From the NCBI GenBank assembly GCA_003993805.1, contig RSEF01000001.1, positions 70,172,845-70,236,844 of the forward strand: a stretch of DNA of 64,000 nt. Direction: 5' to 3'. Below, piece after piece: positions 1-12,574 of this stretch. The position numbers and the translations under genes were made by a program. The notes beneath the pieces are model-generated. The model did not search any database and had not been told where the DNA came from. It saw nothing but the letters and a program-made list of their open reading frames with translations. Every line of letters begins with the position of its first letter. The first letter of the stretch is position 1. The stretch comes from Himantopus leucocephalus. Taxonomy: Eukaryota; Chordata; Aves; Charadriiformes; Recurvirostridae.

Positions 1-1390
1 GTATTTTAAAACGGTAAGGTATTTTAAAATGAGTTTATTTTTAGTTTTCAACTTAATTTTTCCTATTTGGAAAAATATGTGCTGGCAGATAATGACAAGG
101 ATAGAACTGCTTGGCCTGCTAGCCTTTATTGACATGAAGCCATCTAATGACATGCTGGTTTTCTTAATGAAGAGGACAGTAAAGTTCCTTGCCATTATTG
201 TGAGAAGTGTTGTCTTGCGCAGTCTAAGGTAAGCGAAGAGCAGCTTTCAGCAGAGACACATTTAGAGACTGTTTTCTGGGTCAAGAAAAGGGAGAGAGAG
301 CCTGAGTGTGTATGTTTTTGACAGAAAAACGACAAGTTCACATCTGTTCTATGGTAAATTATAGGGAGAGAACCTACTGCCTGGGGGCAGAGTATGCTTC
401 TGTTTTGTTTTCTCAGTTACTGCATAGAGATCTTGGCAACTGATAGATCAGTCATCGACTGTGTGAGAGATACTGCACAACTGATTTGTGCTTGGGTAAT
501 GCTCTGCCCCTTGCAGATAAAGAGCGTGTGTTACAGATGGAATAACATCTCTGCTGGGACTCCTGGCACTGGAATATGTGTTATGTGAAAGAAGCAATCT
601 CTTTTGTTCTTTACCCTAGAAAGGATCTGATGAAAACAACAATCCTCATTCTCAAAGATCAACATTTTTGTCCCCTCCTGTGCTGTGTTTGTTTTCAATA
701 GGCCTCTGCTCTCTGCAGCATTTAGGGATAATAATAAAACTCTCACTTTTTTTTTTTTAAAGAACAATACATACACAAATCTCACACATGTATGATCCCA
801 AAATACAATTAATATGCTGCATTTGAAAGTTGTTTACGTTCTAGTAGCAATGCCGTTCATGCACATAGCTATTTCATTTTGGGAGCATGCCATTATATAT
901 TGCTGAATTTATTTGCAATCTTTTACAACACTGAGTTTTGTCTAGTAATGAGTATACCTCAGGCATGGTTTCCTTTTTATGTTGGGTGTACTCTTTGTGA
1001 CTGAGTCTTATGGCCTGGTTTGACAAACATTTCTTCCAGAGAAAGTGGTATCTTACTCACTGTCCCAACACTGGATGCTATTTTCCAGTCCAAATCTTTC
1101 TCTGAGTGTAAATATTTTTCTGGGGCAGGGTAGTGAAAGAAACCAAGAAACTAGGAAAAGGGTAATTTTTTAACCTATTCCCCAGTCTACTTCACCATAC
1201 AGCCCCTGAACTGGCATGGCTGAGCAGTACTAAGGTTGGGATGAGCATCCAGCAAAAAGAAATGCTTATAACACTCTGGGTGTGGGCTAATTTCACTGCC
1301 CTGAGAGTGAAAACTAGCTTGAACATCTTGTGATATTTAATGCTGGGGTCAAAGTAATTTTTTCCATCTTCTCTCAACTTGTACATGGCT
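1..1390. other. Unannotated AT-rich DNA
   Basis: I see no gene, recognised repeat or RNA here. Frames of 60-85 codons occur on both strands and overlap one another, as expected by chance in AT-rich vertebrate DNA. A short T-run lies near 747-758. Confidence 0.7.
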
Positions 1391-1548
1391 AAGTGTGATC
1401 CTGGACAGGGCATATCTCACCTCTGTGCTTTCGTTTACCTGCCTACAATAGGGATAATATGTACACATTCCTTTCGGAGATGATTTCCAGTTACTTTTTG
1501 TAAATAATTTTGAAGACAAAAAGCACTGTGTAATTGCTAAATAAGTAC
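1391..1548 (+). repeat. MIR-type SINE fragment
   Basis: The order of words follows the MIR core. A 'cctctgtgcttt' block (usual form: cctctgtgcctcagttt) is followed by an 'aatagggataatatgtac' block (usual form: aaatggggataata) and then by 'taaataattttgaag' and 'aattgctaaataag' near the 3' end. The copy is old and diverged, with small gaps. It has no coding role; MIRs are ancient tRNA-derived SINEs copied by LINE machinery. An alternative is chance similarity, but four ordered blocks make that unlikely. Confidence 0.72.
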
Positions 1549-3658
1549 ATTTTCCATGAGACTCTGAAATGAGCACTCAGATGTGCGGTAAAATATTAAC
1601 TTGTCCTATGTGTGGAGAACGACAGTGTTCAGGGGAACTGGTGTGACCCTTTTCAAACTACCTGGTTCACAACACAAGCCGGTCTTGTGTTATATGGTGC
1701 TGATGAGTTAGCCCTCAGACAATAAATGTGAGATGTCTTGGCTCTGAGTGAGTGATGGGGAACAAGATGTTGAATGAAGCTGTTAAAACTCCCACCAGAG
1801 CTGGAACTCGTTTGTAATACGGGACAGAAATGGGAAAGGCTAAAACAGCATTTCACTCTAAGACAGTAATAACAGTCAAGAAAAAAGAACAATCAGACGG
1901 AAAAGCCAGCTTCATTTTTGATGATAGCTTGTTCTTAAGCAGCTTTCCGTTAACTTGGGCAGAAGCTGTTAAATGTGAAATTGTAGTATTGACTTTTGAG
2001 TACTATGCTCTTTGTAGATATAAAATATGAGAGTGCTGTGAGGGCATGAAAACAAGCTGAAAGCAGCAGATCGCCCACTAGGTTTGCATATCTGACAGTT
2101 TTAACTGAGCTTCTGCAGAGAGACCAGATTTTGAGAGGAGTAAATATCTCTGAAGACGTCCAGGTTTTTAAGAGTTAATTCTTCACAAGAAATGAGCACT
2201 TGCTTAACTAACAGGAATTCCCAGGCCAAAACAATTTTCATCGGAGGTGAATAATGAAAGCACTTGATGGCATTTTGCTCTATAGGCCTCACTGTGTATC
2301 TCAGTGGAGTTAAAGGTGCCAAATTTGGGGCTATGATAGTTAATCACTGTGGAATTGGATTTGAGTGAATAAAAAACCCATGAAAATGGCAAAAGCATTT
2401 GGGTTATAACAATAACTAATAAAGTGTACATAAACCCCCACATTTGTGGGGTTAAAATATGGTTTCATTAAAAAAGCATTTTCTTAGAATTGAAACAATG
2501 GAACTGTTCAAGGAAAGAGAAGACACCAAAAGAACCCAACTTGGCTACTGCTCAGGATTTAGGGTAGTTTCTGTTCTCATTAAGTAGAGTTAAAAGCAAA
2601 AGCTGTACAGAAAATATTTGTTCTGGGCATGCTAAAGAAGATCCAGCAGAGCTAGTAAGCTCTGTGTTCACTGGAGGAAAAGATATTACCTTCCTTTGCC
2701 TTAGGAAGGAAACAAACCAATGAAATACTTACATAAAAAGGAATCAATTTCCATTTCCCATAAGGTAGAGTCATTCTCAGAAAGGTATCTCACATATTAA
2801 AAGTAATAAAGCAGGTCATATCAGCAAAGTTCCTTCCTTGTTTTGCTATAGGAATGCTGTTTAGTATTTTGAATACATTATGGGAAAATAGCAAACCTTT
2901 ATGACGGTACACAAAGATATCTTTGCAGCTAGCACCTCACCTGCGTGCTAACAGAGAGAAGAGTGGACATAGAAAAGTACACAGGTATTTTATCTAAAAA
3001 AAAATGTCCAGAACCCTTTGAAATGTACACTGTGATCCCAAGAGTCACAAAATAAAATCCTGTAAAAAAGTAATTAGGAGATAGCAAAGGGTGGCTGGCA
3101 TAGCCTGTTCTTCACTTCTATAACCAAAGTACTGCTAGATAGCCTGGTATTTAAAGGCTACAGGATGATGACTACTAAGATGTTGCAGAAACCTTTATTA
3201 AAAAGGTGTCTGAAGGTCAGGGAAGTACTGAAATATCTCAGAACAGTAAAGGATATTTGATGCTCTCACGTTATGAAACATCATTAAGAAGACTACTAAG
3301 GGTCCATCACACATGCCAAAAGTCAAATAAGAATCAAATAAAAGAATCAAGGTTAGTGGCTATGGGTGGGAGAAAGCTCTGTGAAGTGAAATAGGCCTGG
3401 AGCTGTGGATGTTGGAAAGGAATAAAAATTCCACTGTTCCTGCATATTGACAGTTATGGATAAATGTATGTGATCTTATAAATGCTATACACTGTTACAA
3501 TTATTTAAAACTCAGTTCCCATTTTAAGCTCCAAAAAGTCAACTCAAAGGTCTCCCAGGCAGTAGTTAGTTTCTTTCTCTCCTGTAAGACAATAATTAGA
3601 AACATCCTTTTGAGAATGTGTTTTCACATGCCAGGTAATCAAAGCTTCGTTGTGCACA
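1549..3658. other. Unannotated AT-rich DNA
   Basis: Only short overlapping frames are seen (the longest about 80 codons, minus strand near 2,204-2,443). None has a recognisable domain. No repeat family was recognised. Confidence 0.65.
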
Positions 3659-3693
3659 NAAAAAGCCTTTTTTTTTTTTTTTTTTTTTTTTTT
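3659..3693. repeat. Single N and T26 homopolymer
   Basis: A single undetermined base at 3,659 is followed by a short A-run and an uninterrupted run of 26 T (3,668-3,693). Homopolymer length is unreliable in draft assemblies, and the adjacent N suggests a local assembly join. Confidence 0.9.
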
Positions 3694-4253
3694 AAGAACG
3701 AATGAAAATAATTACTTTAAAGTACCCACTCATGAGAATAACTGCTCATCAGTCTAATTGCAAGCAGACACTGTCTTTCCATCACAATAAATTCACAATG
3801 GTTCATTAGCTTCTATAAGAGGATGAAATGGATCATCTTGTTAACATTGACATTGTTTTAAATGGTTGATTTCACTATGTATGTGTTGGAATTTGGAGTA
3901 TACCTGTACAACAAAAATAATTAATTAATTAAGAAAGTATTTGGAAGACAATGGCAGGTAGGGAAAACTAATATTTCCTGCAGGTCCCAGATCAACAGAA
4001 AGCTGAGGTGGTTTAAACAAATACCACTGAGTATGAATGTGTTGAATTATCAGCACTCCCCTGAAGGGCAATGGCTTCCTAAGTTGCAGGAAATCTGTTG
4101 TTTTCAGTCACAGAAAGGAATGATTTGATTTTTCCCTGTACGTGAAGAAAATGTGTGTGTGAAAACAAAAATAGGGAAACTGGGCTTTTAGTATTTTCAT
4201 TATAATCACAAAAACATCCTTGAAGGTATAGCACTCTCCTAGCATATATGTTC
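3694..4253. other. Unannotated AT-rich DNA
   Basis: No gene or repeat was recognised. There is a short 'taattaattaatt' run near 3,919-3,932. Confidence 0.6.
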
Positions 4254-4487
4254 TAGATAGAAGTGTTCCAGCCCTAGGGTAACTGTTGTTACCTAACAGG
4301 AGGGGTATGGTCATTATTTTGTTTTATCATCTTTTCTCCCTCTCCTTTTTGCAGGGATTTAAACACACTGNTAGATAGAAGTGTTCCAGCCCTAGGGTAA
4401 CTGTTGTTACCTAACGGGAGGGGTATGGTCATTATTTTGTTTTATCATCTTTTCTTCCTCTCCTTTTTGCAGGGATTTAAACACACT
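4254..4487 (+). repeat. 116-bp direct duplication around one N
   Basis: Positions 4,254-4,369 and 4,372-4,487 are the same 116 bases, separated by one G and a single N (4,371). They are the same length with no indel and differ at two transitions: A4298/G4416 and C4338/T4456. A placeholder N exactly between two near-identical copies is what a false tandem duplication looks like, where two haplotypes or two overlapping contig ends were placed side by side. A genuine recent tandem duplication is the alternative. Confidence 0.97.
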
Positions 4488-6769
4488 CTGGTCTTGCTGA
4501 ATCCTTCAATCCATTTCCCTGGCTGAGGCTGCCAGTATACACTCTGGATCTGATGGAGGGATTTTATGATGGACCTGACTCTGCATGCAAATTAGGGTTG
4601 CTAACTAGGGAAGGACAAGGAGAGAGGAAAAGCTGAAAAAGAAATAAGAAGCACCTCAGCTCTGATTCTCTTCTTTCTTACTTTATCTTTCCTAAGAGTA
4701 ACTTTATTGACTTAACCAATTCTTTTTTTTTCTTGGTCTGCACCTCTGAGAAAGAAGGGTCAAGGTCATTGTTTCCAATTTATACCTTAAGACTCTAACT
4801 TTTGCCATAGATATGGGATGCTAGTTTATTATTTATTTTGGAGGATAATCCCTGATCATTGTAAACTTAAAATACAATGTAGCTCACTTGTGAAAAAGTA
4901 AGGTTAGTTTGGGGATTAAATTTTCCCTATTACATTGCTAAAGCTCACATATTTGATTCTGTTCCTTAGCTCTATCGCCTAGACTGATTGATATTTCCAC
5001 TTCAAGCAGGCAAAACTGCCACTCAGGTTTAAAATAAAGAAATAAAGATATTTCCCTTTCTTGTCTTATCTCCCTGCAGCTCCCTCCTGGCTTCCAGTCT
5101 GTTTTGATGCTATCTACTCCAAAGCAGCTCAACCAAAATTCACTTAGGAAGTTTAGTTTCAGAATGGAGTCCCAGCCCCTGTGGCAAGACTGGGTGCTCA
5201 TCCACTGACACCAAGGTTGCCTTAATGTCAAGGAGTGTGTACATGTCTTGAGCTACTGCTACCCATGTGGCAACTGGCAAAGCCTCTTGGGCTCTCCTGG
5301 GAGACTTCCTCGGCTGTTCCCACCTTATAACCTCTGGTGGGACATCCGCAGCTCACACACTTCAGCGGTGATACAGCGGCTTCTCTCTTGTGCTGCAACG
5401 TCAAATGCCAGATGTAGCTGACTGCTTTCTGAAGCCCTGGAAAGCGGCTATCCAAAGTGACTGAAACCCTTACCCCACCCCAAAACCAAGTGCTCCGTCA
5501 TGTGGTCAGTATGTTACTCTGCCCTGTGTTACACAATCCAACACACAGATGTTCTCGTGCTGACGAAGAGAAAGGTCTTTCTGAGAAAATCCACCTTTTC
5601 TTGGAGCATTAGGAGCCAGTTTTAGCCATAGGCAGCAACTCTACTCAAGTGATGAAATGAATGATCTGCTCTGTGATACTGTATGACACAAGTGAAGGCA
5701 CAGGACTTCAGCTGTATGTGGACAGCCCTCTGTAAAATTTTCTATGGCAGATAACCTACTTGAAAGAATCCTAATAGTCTCACATACCTGCACCCCTCCA
5801 CAGAGCCAGGGCCTGCTCCAGCCATCATATGGATGGTGTAACTCTCCCAAAACTCTGAAGATGCGTCTGTTGTTACTGTGTAATAGCCTGGTCTTTCAGG
5901 ATAATCCATTTCTCCTATCTCCCCTCTCATGCCAGAATACAAAAGCCTCTGAGGTGCCCATCCTGTGAAAATAGTGGAGATGAGAGAAAGTCCATATACC
6001 AGTCTTAGATAAATGATCATTGCTACTCTGAAAACTATTCCCAGGCCTTTTTGCAATGTATGGTTGCAGGATCATACAAGCCAAAAGGGCTCACTGACCT
6101 TTTCCTGACAAAAACAGTTAGAATGAGGCTTGTCCTTTCTAGGGATCTATTGCATTCAAGATTTCTGTGTGGTTTTCTGTTTATCAGGGCTTGAAACCAT
6201 GAATAAAGTTGCTGGCCTTTTTTTCCAGGCAGGGACAACATCATATGCTAGCACTCAGATTGAATCTTCAAAAGATGGGATATTCTAATGGGGTATAAAT
6301 ATTCCTCTTTGCTTCTGGCCATGCCCTGGAGAGGAGCAACAGCAGCTGCGCTCTGCTTCTAGTCTAGAGCGGAGCTTACACTCAAATCTGAGCTCTCCAT
6401 GTAAAATGAGAGCAAGACCATGCTTAACGAGGCATTTTAGGCAGGCTTCAGGCATGCCTAGGTGGGTGAGTGCATGACAGATTGGGTCCGTGCTTTCCCA
6501 CAGGACCAGTCCACGCATAACTATTTGCAGTGCAGGCAGCTTGTGCTCGGCCTCATGAAACACCCAGCCCTGAGGGCATTTGCTTTTAGGAAAGATCCCA
6601 CATCTGGCTAACCTGCCAGGTGTTCTTCTACCACAGGAACACCTGGGACTTGTGGGCAGCCTCTGTTTAGGCCCTGCCTTTTGATACCATGTGTATGTAA
6701 CATTGAGCTTAAATCAGATCATGTAGGCGTTAGTCTGTAAAACACAGGAAACTTTCTGTCCTTTTCTCC
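4488..6769. other. Unannotated DNA
   Basis: Base composition is slightly more GC-rich around 5,200-5,470 and 5,640-6,560, where frames of 60-104 codons open on both strands. The frames contradict each other and show no domain, so I call no gene. No repeat was recognised. Confidence 0.6.
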
Positions 6770-7101
6770 TAGGTTATAGCACAGACGCAATGCTAACCCT
6801 CTGCCTGATGTGCTTTATGATCTGTGCATTTTCTTTCTCTCTACATGATACCCTGCTCCCAGCCAAAAAAAAAGGTATCAAAATGACTGAGGAAAAGCTT
6901 TTGAGGCCCTCTAAAGCCTCATCCATTGTATTTCAAACCACAGGTTCCGTAATGACACCACCATTTAATTCTGTGGAATTAATTAACATTGGTGCTCCCA
7001 AATTCTGTTACCTCAAACCTTTTCTCCCTTTAGTAAAACCAATTGCAGTTCCTGTCCCTGACACCAACATAGTATCACGAGCTATTAACTGCAACCATTA
7101 A
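6770..7101 (+). other. Exon-like 103-codon frame, unproven
   Basis: A polypyrimidine tract ending in a splice-acceptor-like 'tctcctag' stands just before an ATG at 6,790, which opens a 103-codon frame to a stop at 7,101. The first 25 residues are hydrophobic and signal-peptide-like (MLTLCLMCFMICAFSFSL). The rest is low in charge, with no recognised domain, paired cysteines or repeats. There is no polyadenylation signal close behind and no second exon that I can tie to it. It could be a small exon, part of a long non-coding RNA, or chance. I favour chance. Confidence 0.12.
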
Positions 7102-8159
7102 CTGCAGCTAAAGAAACAATAGTGCTTTGTTCACTTCACCTGCAATCCGCGAATTCTGGACCTGCGTGAATTACAACACTCTGAAGGGAGTTATAAAAAT
7201 GTTGCAAGTGACTTCACAAAATATCTGTTGATTTCAATATAATGGACTCCCGTGCCTCACTCCAGCCACACAACTACTCTACAGCCACTCACTTCACCTA
7301 CCAGTGCACCTTCTTGTATTTGTGGATTTTCTATCCTGTGCAATAGGATGGGAAAGAAGAGGGTCATTTGTTGTTGGTGGTGTCACTGATATGCACATGA
7401 GTTTTGGCCAAGGGAAGAGAATGACTGGATCTGTTATAATGTGAACTCAGTGCCAAATGGTAATTAGTACGAGGTGTTATAATGAAAAAACTGATGCTTA
7501 GGACAGTCCGTGGAGGATTAATTTGGATGCTAGCAGGGGCTTGGAGTTGTGGAGGGGCCCTAGGGTGATTCTGAGTTGTTACTCTCATGTCAGGCTCACT
7601 CCAAAGACATTGCCCTTGATCTCTGCTACCTTTAGACAGGGAAGTAAAAATGAGGCCCAGGGCACCAGCAGTGACTGTCACTGGAGAAAGAGGGCATTGA
7701 CAGGTTAAGGGTTGTTCACGTTAGACCTCCAGAAGGAACAGGCACCCAAGGCCTCCTTCACCACTGAGGTTATTTCAGTAAGGACTCTGAACAGGAGAAA
7801 AGCAAAATGCAGCGACCATATATCCTTGAAGCTCCATATGGATCTAAGAGCCAGTCTCTGGGGAAAAATATTAATGATGGATGATACTGACAAGAAATCA
7901 GAAGTATTAGTTTGACCCAGGGCATCTAGTTCTTAATCCCTAGCTCAGCTTTGGAAGACTTAATACGAAATCCAACTCTGGTGATGTACAAAACTGTCAC
8001 TGAACTATACCAAATACCAAATCTTTAATGAGGTTATTCTTGTGTTTTATGGGATGCAGAGCAGTAACCTACTTTCTGCTCTGATTAAGGGTAGGAAGCA
8101 ACTACTTTTCAGTGTTGCATCATTTATCAAAAATAATAAAAAATCCCTTAGAAGCTAGA
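7102..8159. other. Unannotated DNA
   Basis: Several 60-105-codon frames overlap on both strands around 7,360-7,915 without a recognisable product. A short stretch near 7,228-7,255 loosely resembles a motif common in old amniote repeats, too weakly to call. Confidence 0.6.
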
Positions 8160-8480
8160 TGTGGAAAATTAAAGAAGTTTTGATGAATAAACTTATCTCC
8201 AATTAACTTAAGCTGTGCAAATCCTTTAGATGAGACATTGAAATGTTTTTGAGACACTAAGTTAATTTGGTGAAGTCTAGTAACAGCATCAGATTTTTCT
8301 GAACAACCTGATTTTCATGTTACAGATGTGTCAGCATAAGTATGGATGCACTAATCATTCTGGTATAATTAACCGCCTGGTGAAATGTCTCATTAGCGTG
8401 GGGAGTTACTGATGAATAATTTGTCATATTCTAATTATTCCTTTCTCAACCCCCCCTTCCTTTAAAAATACATAATTATA
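8160..8480. promoter_or_regulatory. Candidate conserved non-coding element
   Basis: An AT-rich stretch with repeated homeodomain-type cores (taat/atta) and no open frame or recognisable repeat. It includes 'ccaattaacttaagctg', 'ggtataattaaccgc', 'ctcattagcgtgggg' and 'ttctaattattcc'. This texture is typical of vertebrate developmental enhancers, but composition alone cannot show conservation. Confidence 0.2.
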
Positions 8481-10837
8481 AGCATTTAGGAAATAACTTA
8501 CATGGTGGTAAAAATCTACCTCATCATTTAGATCCTTCCAACTTTTCTGAAGAGCAGTTTATTCTAAGAGCTGAGAATTAAGGTAGCTATGGAAAGAGCT
8601 GTTCTATAGTGTTGCTGCACTGCACATGTCACACAGGAGGCCTGCATATGATCTGGAAAGCTCCCATTTGAGAAAGGCCCTCATTGTGCTTTACTGCCCC
8701 AAAGTTGGAAGTGATGAGATACAGAATTAGGCTGTGCACAGACTCTGCTGCCCCTGAAGCTTCAAGAATGTGTTAAATTCTTTGCTGACCAATTTAAAGA
8801 CGATATGTGATATCAGCTCCCCCTTCCTGACAAAGCTCTCCTAACTTAATAGAAACGAATTTTAGTGTGATAAATGCTTCAAGCAGGTTTCCTCTAACTA
8901 GAGAAAGGAAGAGTTGACAAGTCCCTGGAATCTGGAAAAAGTTAAGAGTGAGGTAGTTTATGTTGCATACTTACATCCAGTAAGCATTCACATTACATGG
9001 TAGATGGGGTTGACAGTAAACTTTGAGATACATTGATCAGAGCTGAAGCTGGAGCACGAATGAATGATGCACACTCATTGTGCTATTTGGGAATCCCAGT
9101 AAGGGCTGTAGCTTCAATTACTACATGTACCTTGATAGCTCCAGAGTCAAAATGTAATGAACTTCACCTGCTTGTATTGTAGCACGTCTGAGCAGACAGG
9201 GCATGATGTACACTATGGTTCTGCTCCAGGCAGAGAGTATTAAGTTGTCCCAGGAAATTGCTTCTGTGTTTTCCTTTCCTCTTCTACTTTTATTTTTATT
9301 TAGTCTGCAAAAGTTGCTGAAGTGGGGGGCAGACAGTAAACAAAAATGGCTTTGTGTTGTTGTGCTTGCTTATATACAAGACCTCCCACAGTAAGGCATT
9401 TTCATGCTACTACAAATATAATGTTATAACAGCTTCACTAGAATAGTACTATTCACTAACTTTCTATCTTTCCGGGCTCTTATACACTATGTGAAGTGCT
9501 AGAGACAAGGAATTTATAGCAGTCTTTCAATAAAATTTGAGCCAGAAGAACAGAGAAAATTCAACCAATCAATTTAACTACTTGGACAGGGTAGGGAGGC
9601 AAGTAAGGTGACAGTGCATGGAAGGCCAAATGGCTGGAGGTCATCTGACTCTAGAGAAAGCTAGTGCTGGTCAGCTCTGTTGGTGAAACTGTGAATCTCA
9701 GCATCTTGGAGCAGGATTCCCTGAGGGTAAATTTTCTTTAGTCCGTCTCCCAAACAAGTGGATGGGCTGAGGATTTGCTCAAGTTCAAACTACTTTCTTT
9801 CTCTTTATTCTCCTTTTTAAAACAGGAAAGAACTGTCTAGCCCTTATCATTCAAAACAAAACTGATAAGCCTTGGAATTGTTCAAGAGACAAATAAGCCT
9901 TCTTTTATTAAAAAAAAAAAAGGTATTGGGGTATTTTTGTAAGTTTCTTGTGGGTGACAGTGAGGGTGATTTCAGGGTATTCATCAAATCCATTCTTTTT
10001 TCCCCAGGTTGACATTCATTGCTGTCACAATTTTCAAGCTGTTCAGCATGCTTCTGCAATGTAAAATGCTTCTCCTAAAGTCTCACAAGTCCAGTCCTCA
10101 TTATTATCACAATGACCCCACCCTTTTAATAGCCCAAAGAGGAAGATAAAGCATTTTATTTATGAACAACCCCTTTGTAACCTTGCTGAGCACAAAATCC
10201 TAAGAAAAATATGGAACGTTGCCCTCTGGCTGCTTTTTATATTAGCCATAGTCCTAATTTTGTATTCTGGCATTGACTGAGAGTTCTGGGGTGATAATAA
10301 TTCAAATCAAACTTATGAAGCAGACAGAGCACCTTCTGTGAGCTCTGCCAGTTGTTTCCTATTTTTTATGATCCTTCCATACTTTTAGGTGGTTCTATGT
10401 TTTTCAGCACCTCCCACATTTTCATAGTCAATCTAGAAATGAAGTAAGTGAAAACTCAGTGGAACAGAAGAACAGCTGGTGAAGAGCAGAGAAGTTAAAA
10501 GCCTCACTCACCTGTTTTTCTGCACGTATTTAATATTTGTGAAGGAATTAAGTATTGTGAGACAAACTCATAGACCACACGAGGGAAATAACCTTACAGC
10601 CCATATTCATCAAGCATTCCTATCCCTGTGCTCTGATATGGCTATAGATTCAGTTCCCTGGAATCATCCCTATTTGCATTCAGCTTGTTGTGCCAACCCA
10701 TGCAGTGACAGAAGAAAGGTAATTTCTGTAATATAGTCAGGACTCTTTGTAAAGCAAGCACAATAAAGCTATTAAAAGCAAGGAGCAGGACCTAGGTGGG
10801 CTTCGTTCTGAAGCTGAGCCACACTGTTTTAGTGTGA
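8481..10837. other. Unannotated AT-rich DNA
   Basis: No gene was recognised. Short poly-A occurs near 9,910-9,921. Frames up to 85 codons (10,479-10,736, plus) lack any domain. Confidence 0.6.
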
Positions 10838-10990
10838 CTTCCATCTCTGTATTGTTCACTTTAACACACTGTGTCTCATTTCCCATCATAAAATTGGAAT
10901 AACAGTGCTACCTTACTTCATAGAGAGCTTTTGAGGCTTATTTTTTTGTGAAGTTTATTGAACTGGGAAATGGACAGAGTAATAAAATGT
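10838..10990 (+). repeat. MIR-type SINE, well preserved core
   Basis: This is a close match to the amniote MIR core in order. A 'gtgtctcatttccc' block is followed by 'catcataaaattggaataa', 'cagtgctaccttacttcat', 'agagagcttttgaggctta' and 'tgtgaagtttattgaactgg'. The 5' part (from about 10,838) is weaker. It is a non-coding, long-inactive SINE fragment. Of the MIR calls in this window it is the most convincing. Confidence 0.85.
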
Positions 10991-11241
10991 TACAATGATA
11001 CACCATTATCCTCCCTTCTTCTACATCCCTTATCAAAACCTGCTATATCTCAGAAATCACCAGAGTTAGTGGCTAGAATGACAAATGGTATTACAGTTTG
11101 GTTGGGTTTTTTTTTACGTTTCTTAGTGTTTTAATGAAGTTCTATGGAATTGCTTAACTGAAATAGTCAAAATAAACAAGTGTTAATGCAATGACCTTTA
11201 TCCACCTTTCACTCCTTTACTATTGTTTATTTTATATCAAA

Positions 11242-11300
11242 ACACTCTTTGTTTCTGGCAGGGACTGTATCTGTTTGCACAGCATAACAACACAATGAGT
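11242..11300 (+). repeat. LINE/SINE-type 3' tail fragment
   Basis: The word order 'ctctttgtttctggcaggga', 'ctgtatctgtttgcacag', 'aacacaatgag' follows a widespread amniote repeat tail (usual form: ctctttggggcagggactgtctc...tgtacagcgcctagcacaatgggg). That tail is shared by old L2/L3/CR1-like LINEs and dependent SINEs. The family cannot be fixed from 60 bases. Confidence 0.55.
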
Positions 11301-12540
11301 TTATAATGTGAACAACGAACTGCTGGGAAAGTTTACATTGAAGAATTTTCGTCATATGAAATACCTAAGGCTCCCAGTCAAGAAAATATCCCCCTCTAAG
11401 ACAGAACTTGCATGAAAGCTGTCCCCAGAAAGGATAAATTTAAATGTAGACTTGAGAATTTCTCCAAAGGGAGGCTTACATGCTGTTTGGACCTTTTCTT
11501 TTTTCCTTCTTCCGGAAGGAAAAATCTTAAAGTTCAGGAGTGCACAGACTTGTTTGTGTCAGGTGTCATGTCTGCTGTTCCTGGCTGCAGCAGGCTCCAG
11601 ATGGATTTGGGGCACTGTATTACTATGAAACAGCAGCTATGTCCCTAGCAGTGAAACTTGTATTTAAATACAAGCTGTCGTACTTACATGAATGATTGCC
11701 TGATGTAATATGAATTGTATTATGTGCAAGGCAGATAAGAAGATCTCTACATGTAACTTTTGGCCTTAAATAGCTCAAGTAATTGATTCTTCTAATCTTT
11801 GGGAATGCTTAGGATGTTACTGTAATAAATAAATAGGCAATAAGTAATTTCTTGAAGTGTCCCCATGACTGAAGTATGAGGCTTTGCCAACGTAGCTGAG
11901 AATAAATGCTTTCCTGGTTATCATTACTGCAAGTAGTCTGTTTGGTCTAGAAATTCCATATCCTAGGGTGAACCATGATGGCTTTATCTATAATTTCAAT
12001 ATGAAAGTACCTCCTCAGGTGGTAGGATAACCTTTAATAGTATAATAACTGGGAAATAAGCAACTGAAACTTATTGGAGAATTTGAATTCTGCCTTGTAT
12101 CTGAAAATTTAGTGCATGTCTATATAGATGGAATTCAATTTATTTTTCATTCTCTTTTGTATTTTGATTTGCAGGTTGGAATTGTTTGTCACTCCTCCAC
12201 TGAGGAAATCAAGAACATTAAAAAGATTAGAGTTTGCTGACAGCCTTGGGGAAACTTTTAAAAAACATTTCATTTAGAAGCAATCCTGCCTCTGTAGTCT
12301 ATATTACCTATAGTTATTTCCCAGTTGGTTGCTGTGGAAACAAATGTCATATCAAAACCAAAGGACTGCACTCCAGGTACAACAGATGCAACACATGTGA
12401 TCCCTTGAGAAAGGCAATGCGCTGGGAGAGGGATTTGTCTGGCAGACGACTGATATCTGGACTCTGTAGTTTGGCCCTTTTGTGCCCAGCACAACACTAA
12501 AGACTGAGAACAAAGATGAATTTCAACCACTTTTATGCTT
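11301..12540. other. Unannotated AT-rich DNA
   Basis: No gene or repeat was recognised. Two overlapping frames of about 87 codons on opposite strands at 12,234-12,530 show no domain. Confidence 0.6.
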
Positions 12541-12574
12541 ATTTTTTTNTTTTTTTGGCCTTTTTTTTTTTTTC
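12541..12574. repeat. Poly-T pair with a single N
   Basis: T-runs flank a single N at 12,549, and a second T-run follows a few bases later. As at 3,659, the N sits in a homopolymer and probably marks a base-call or gap-closing problem. Confidence 0.9.
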
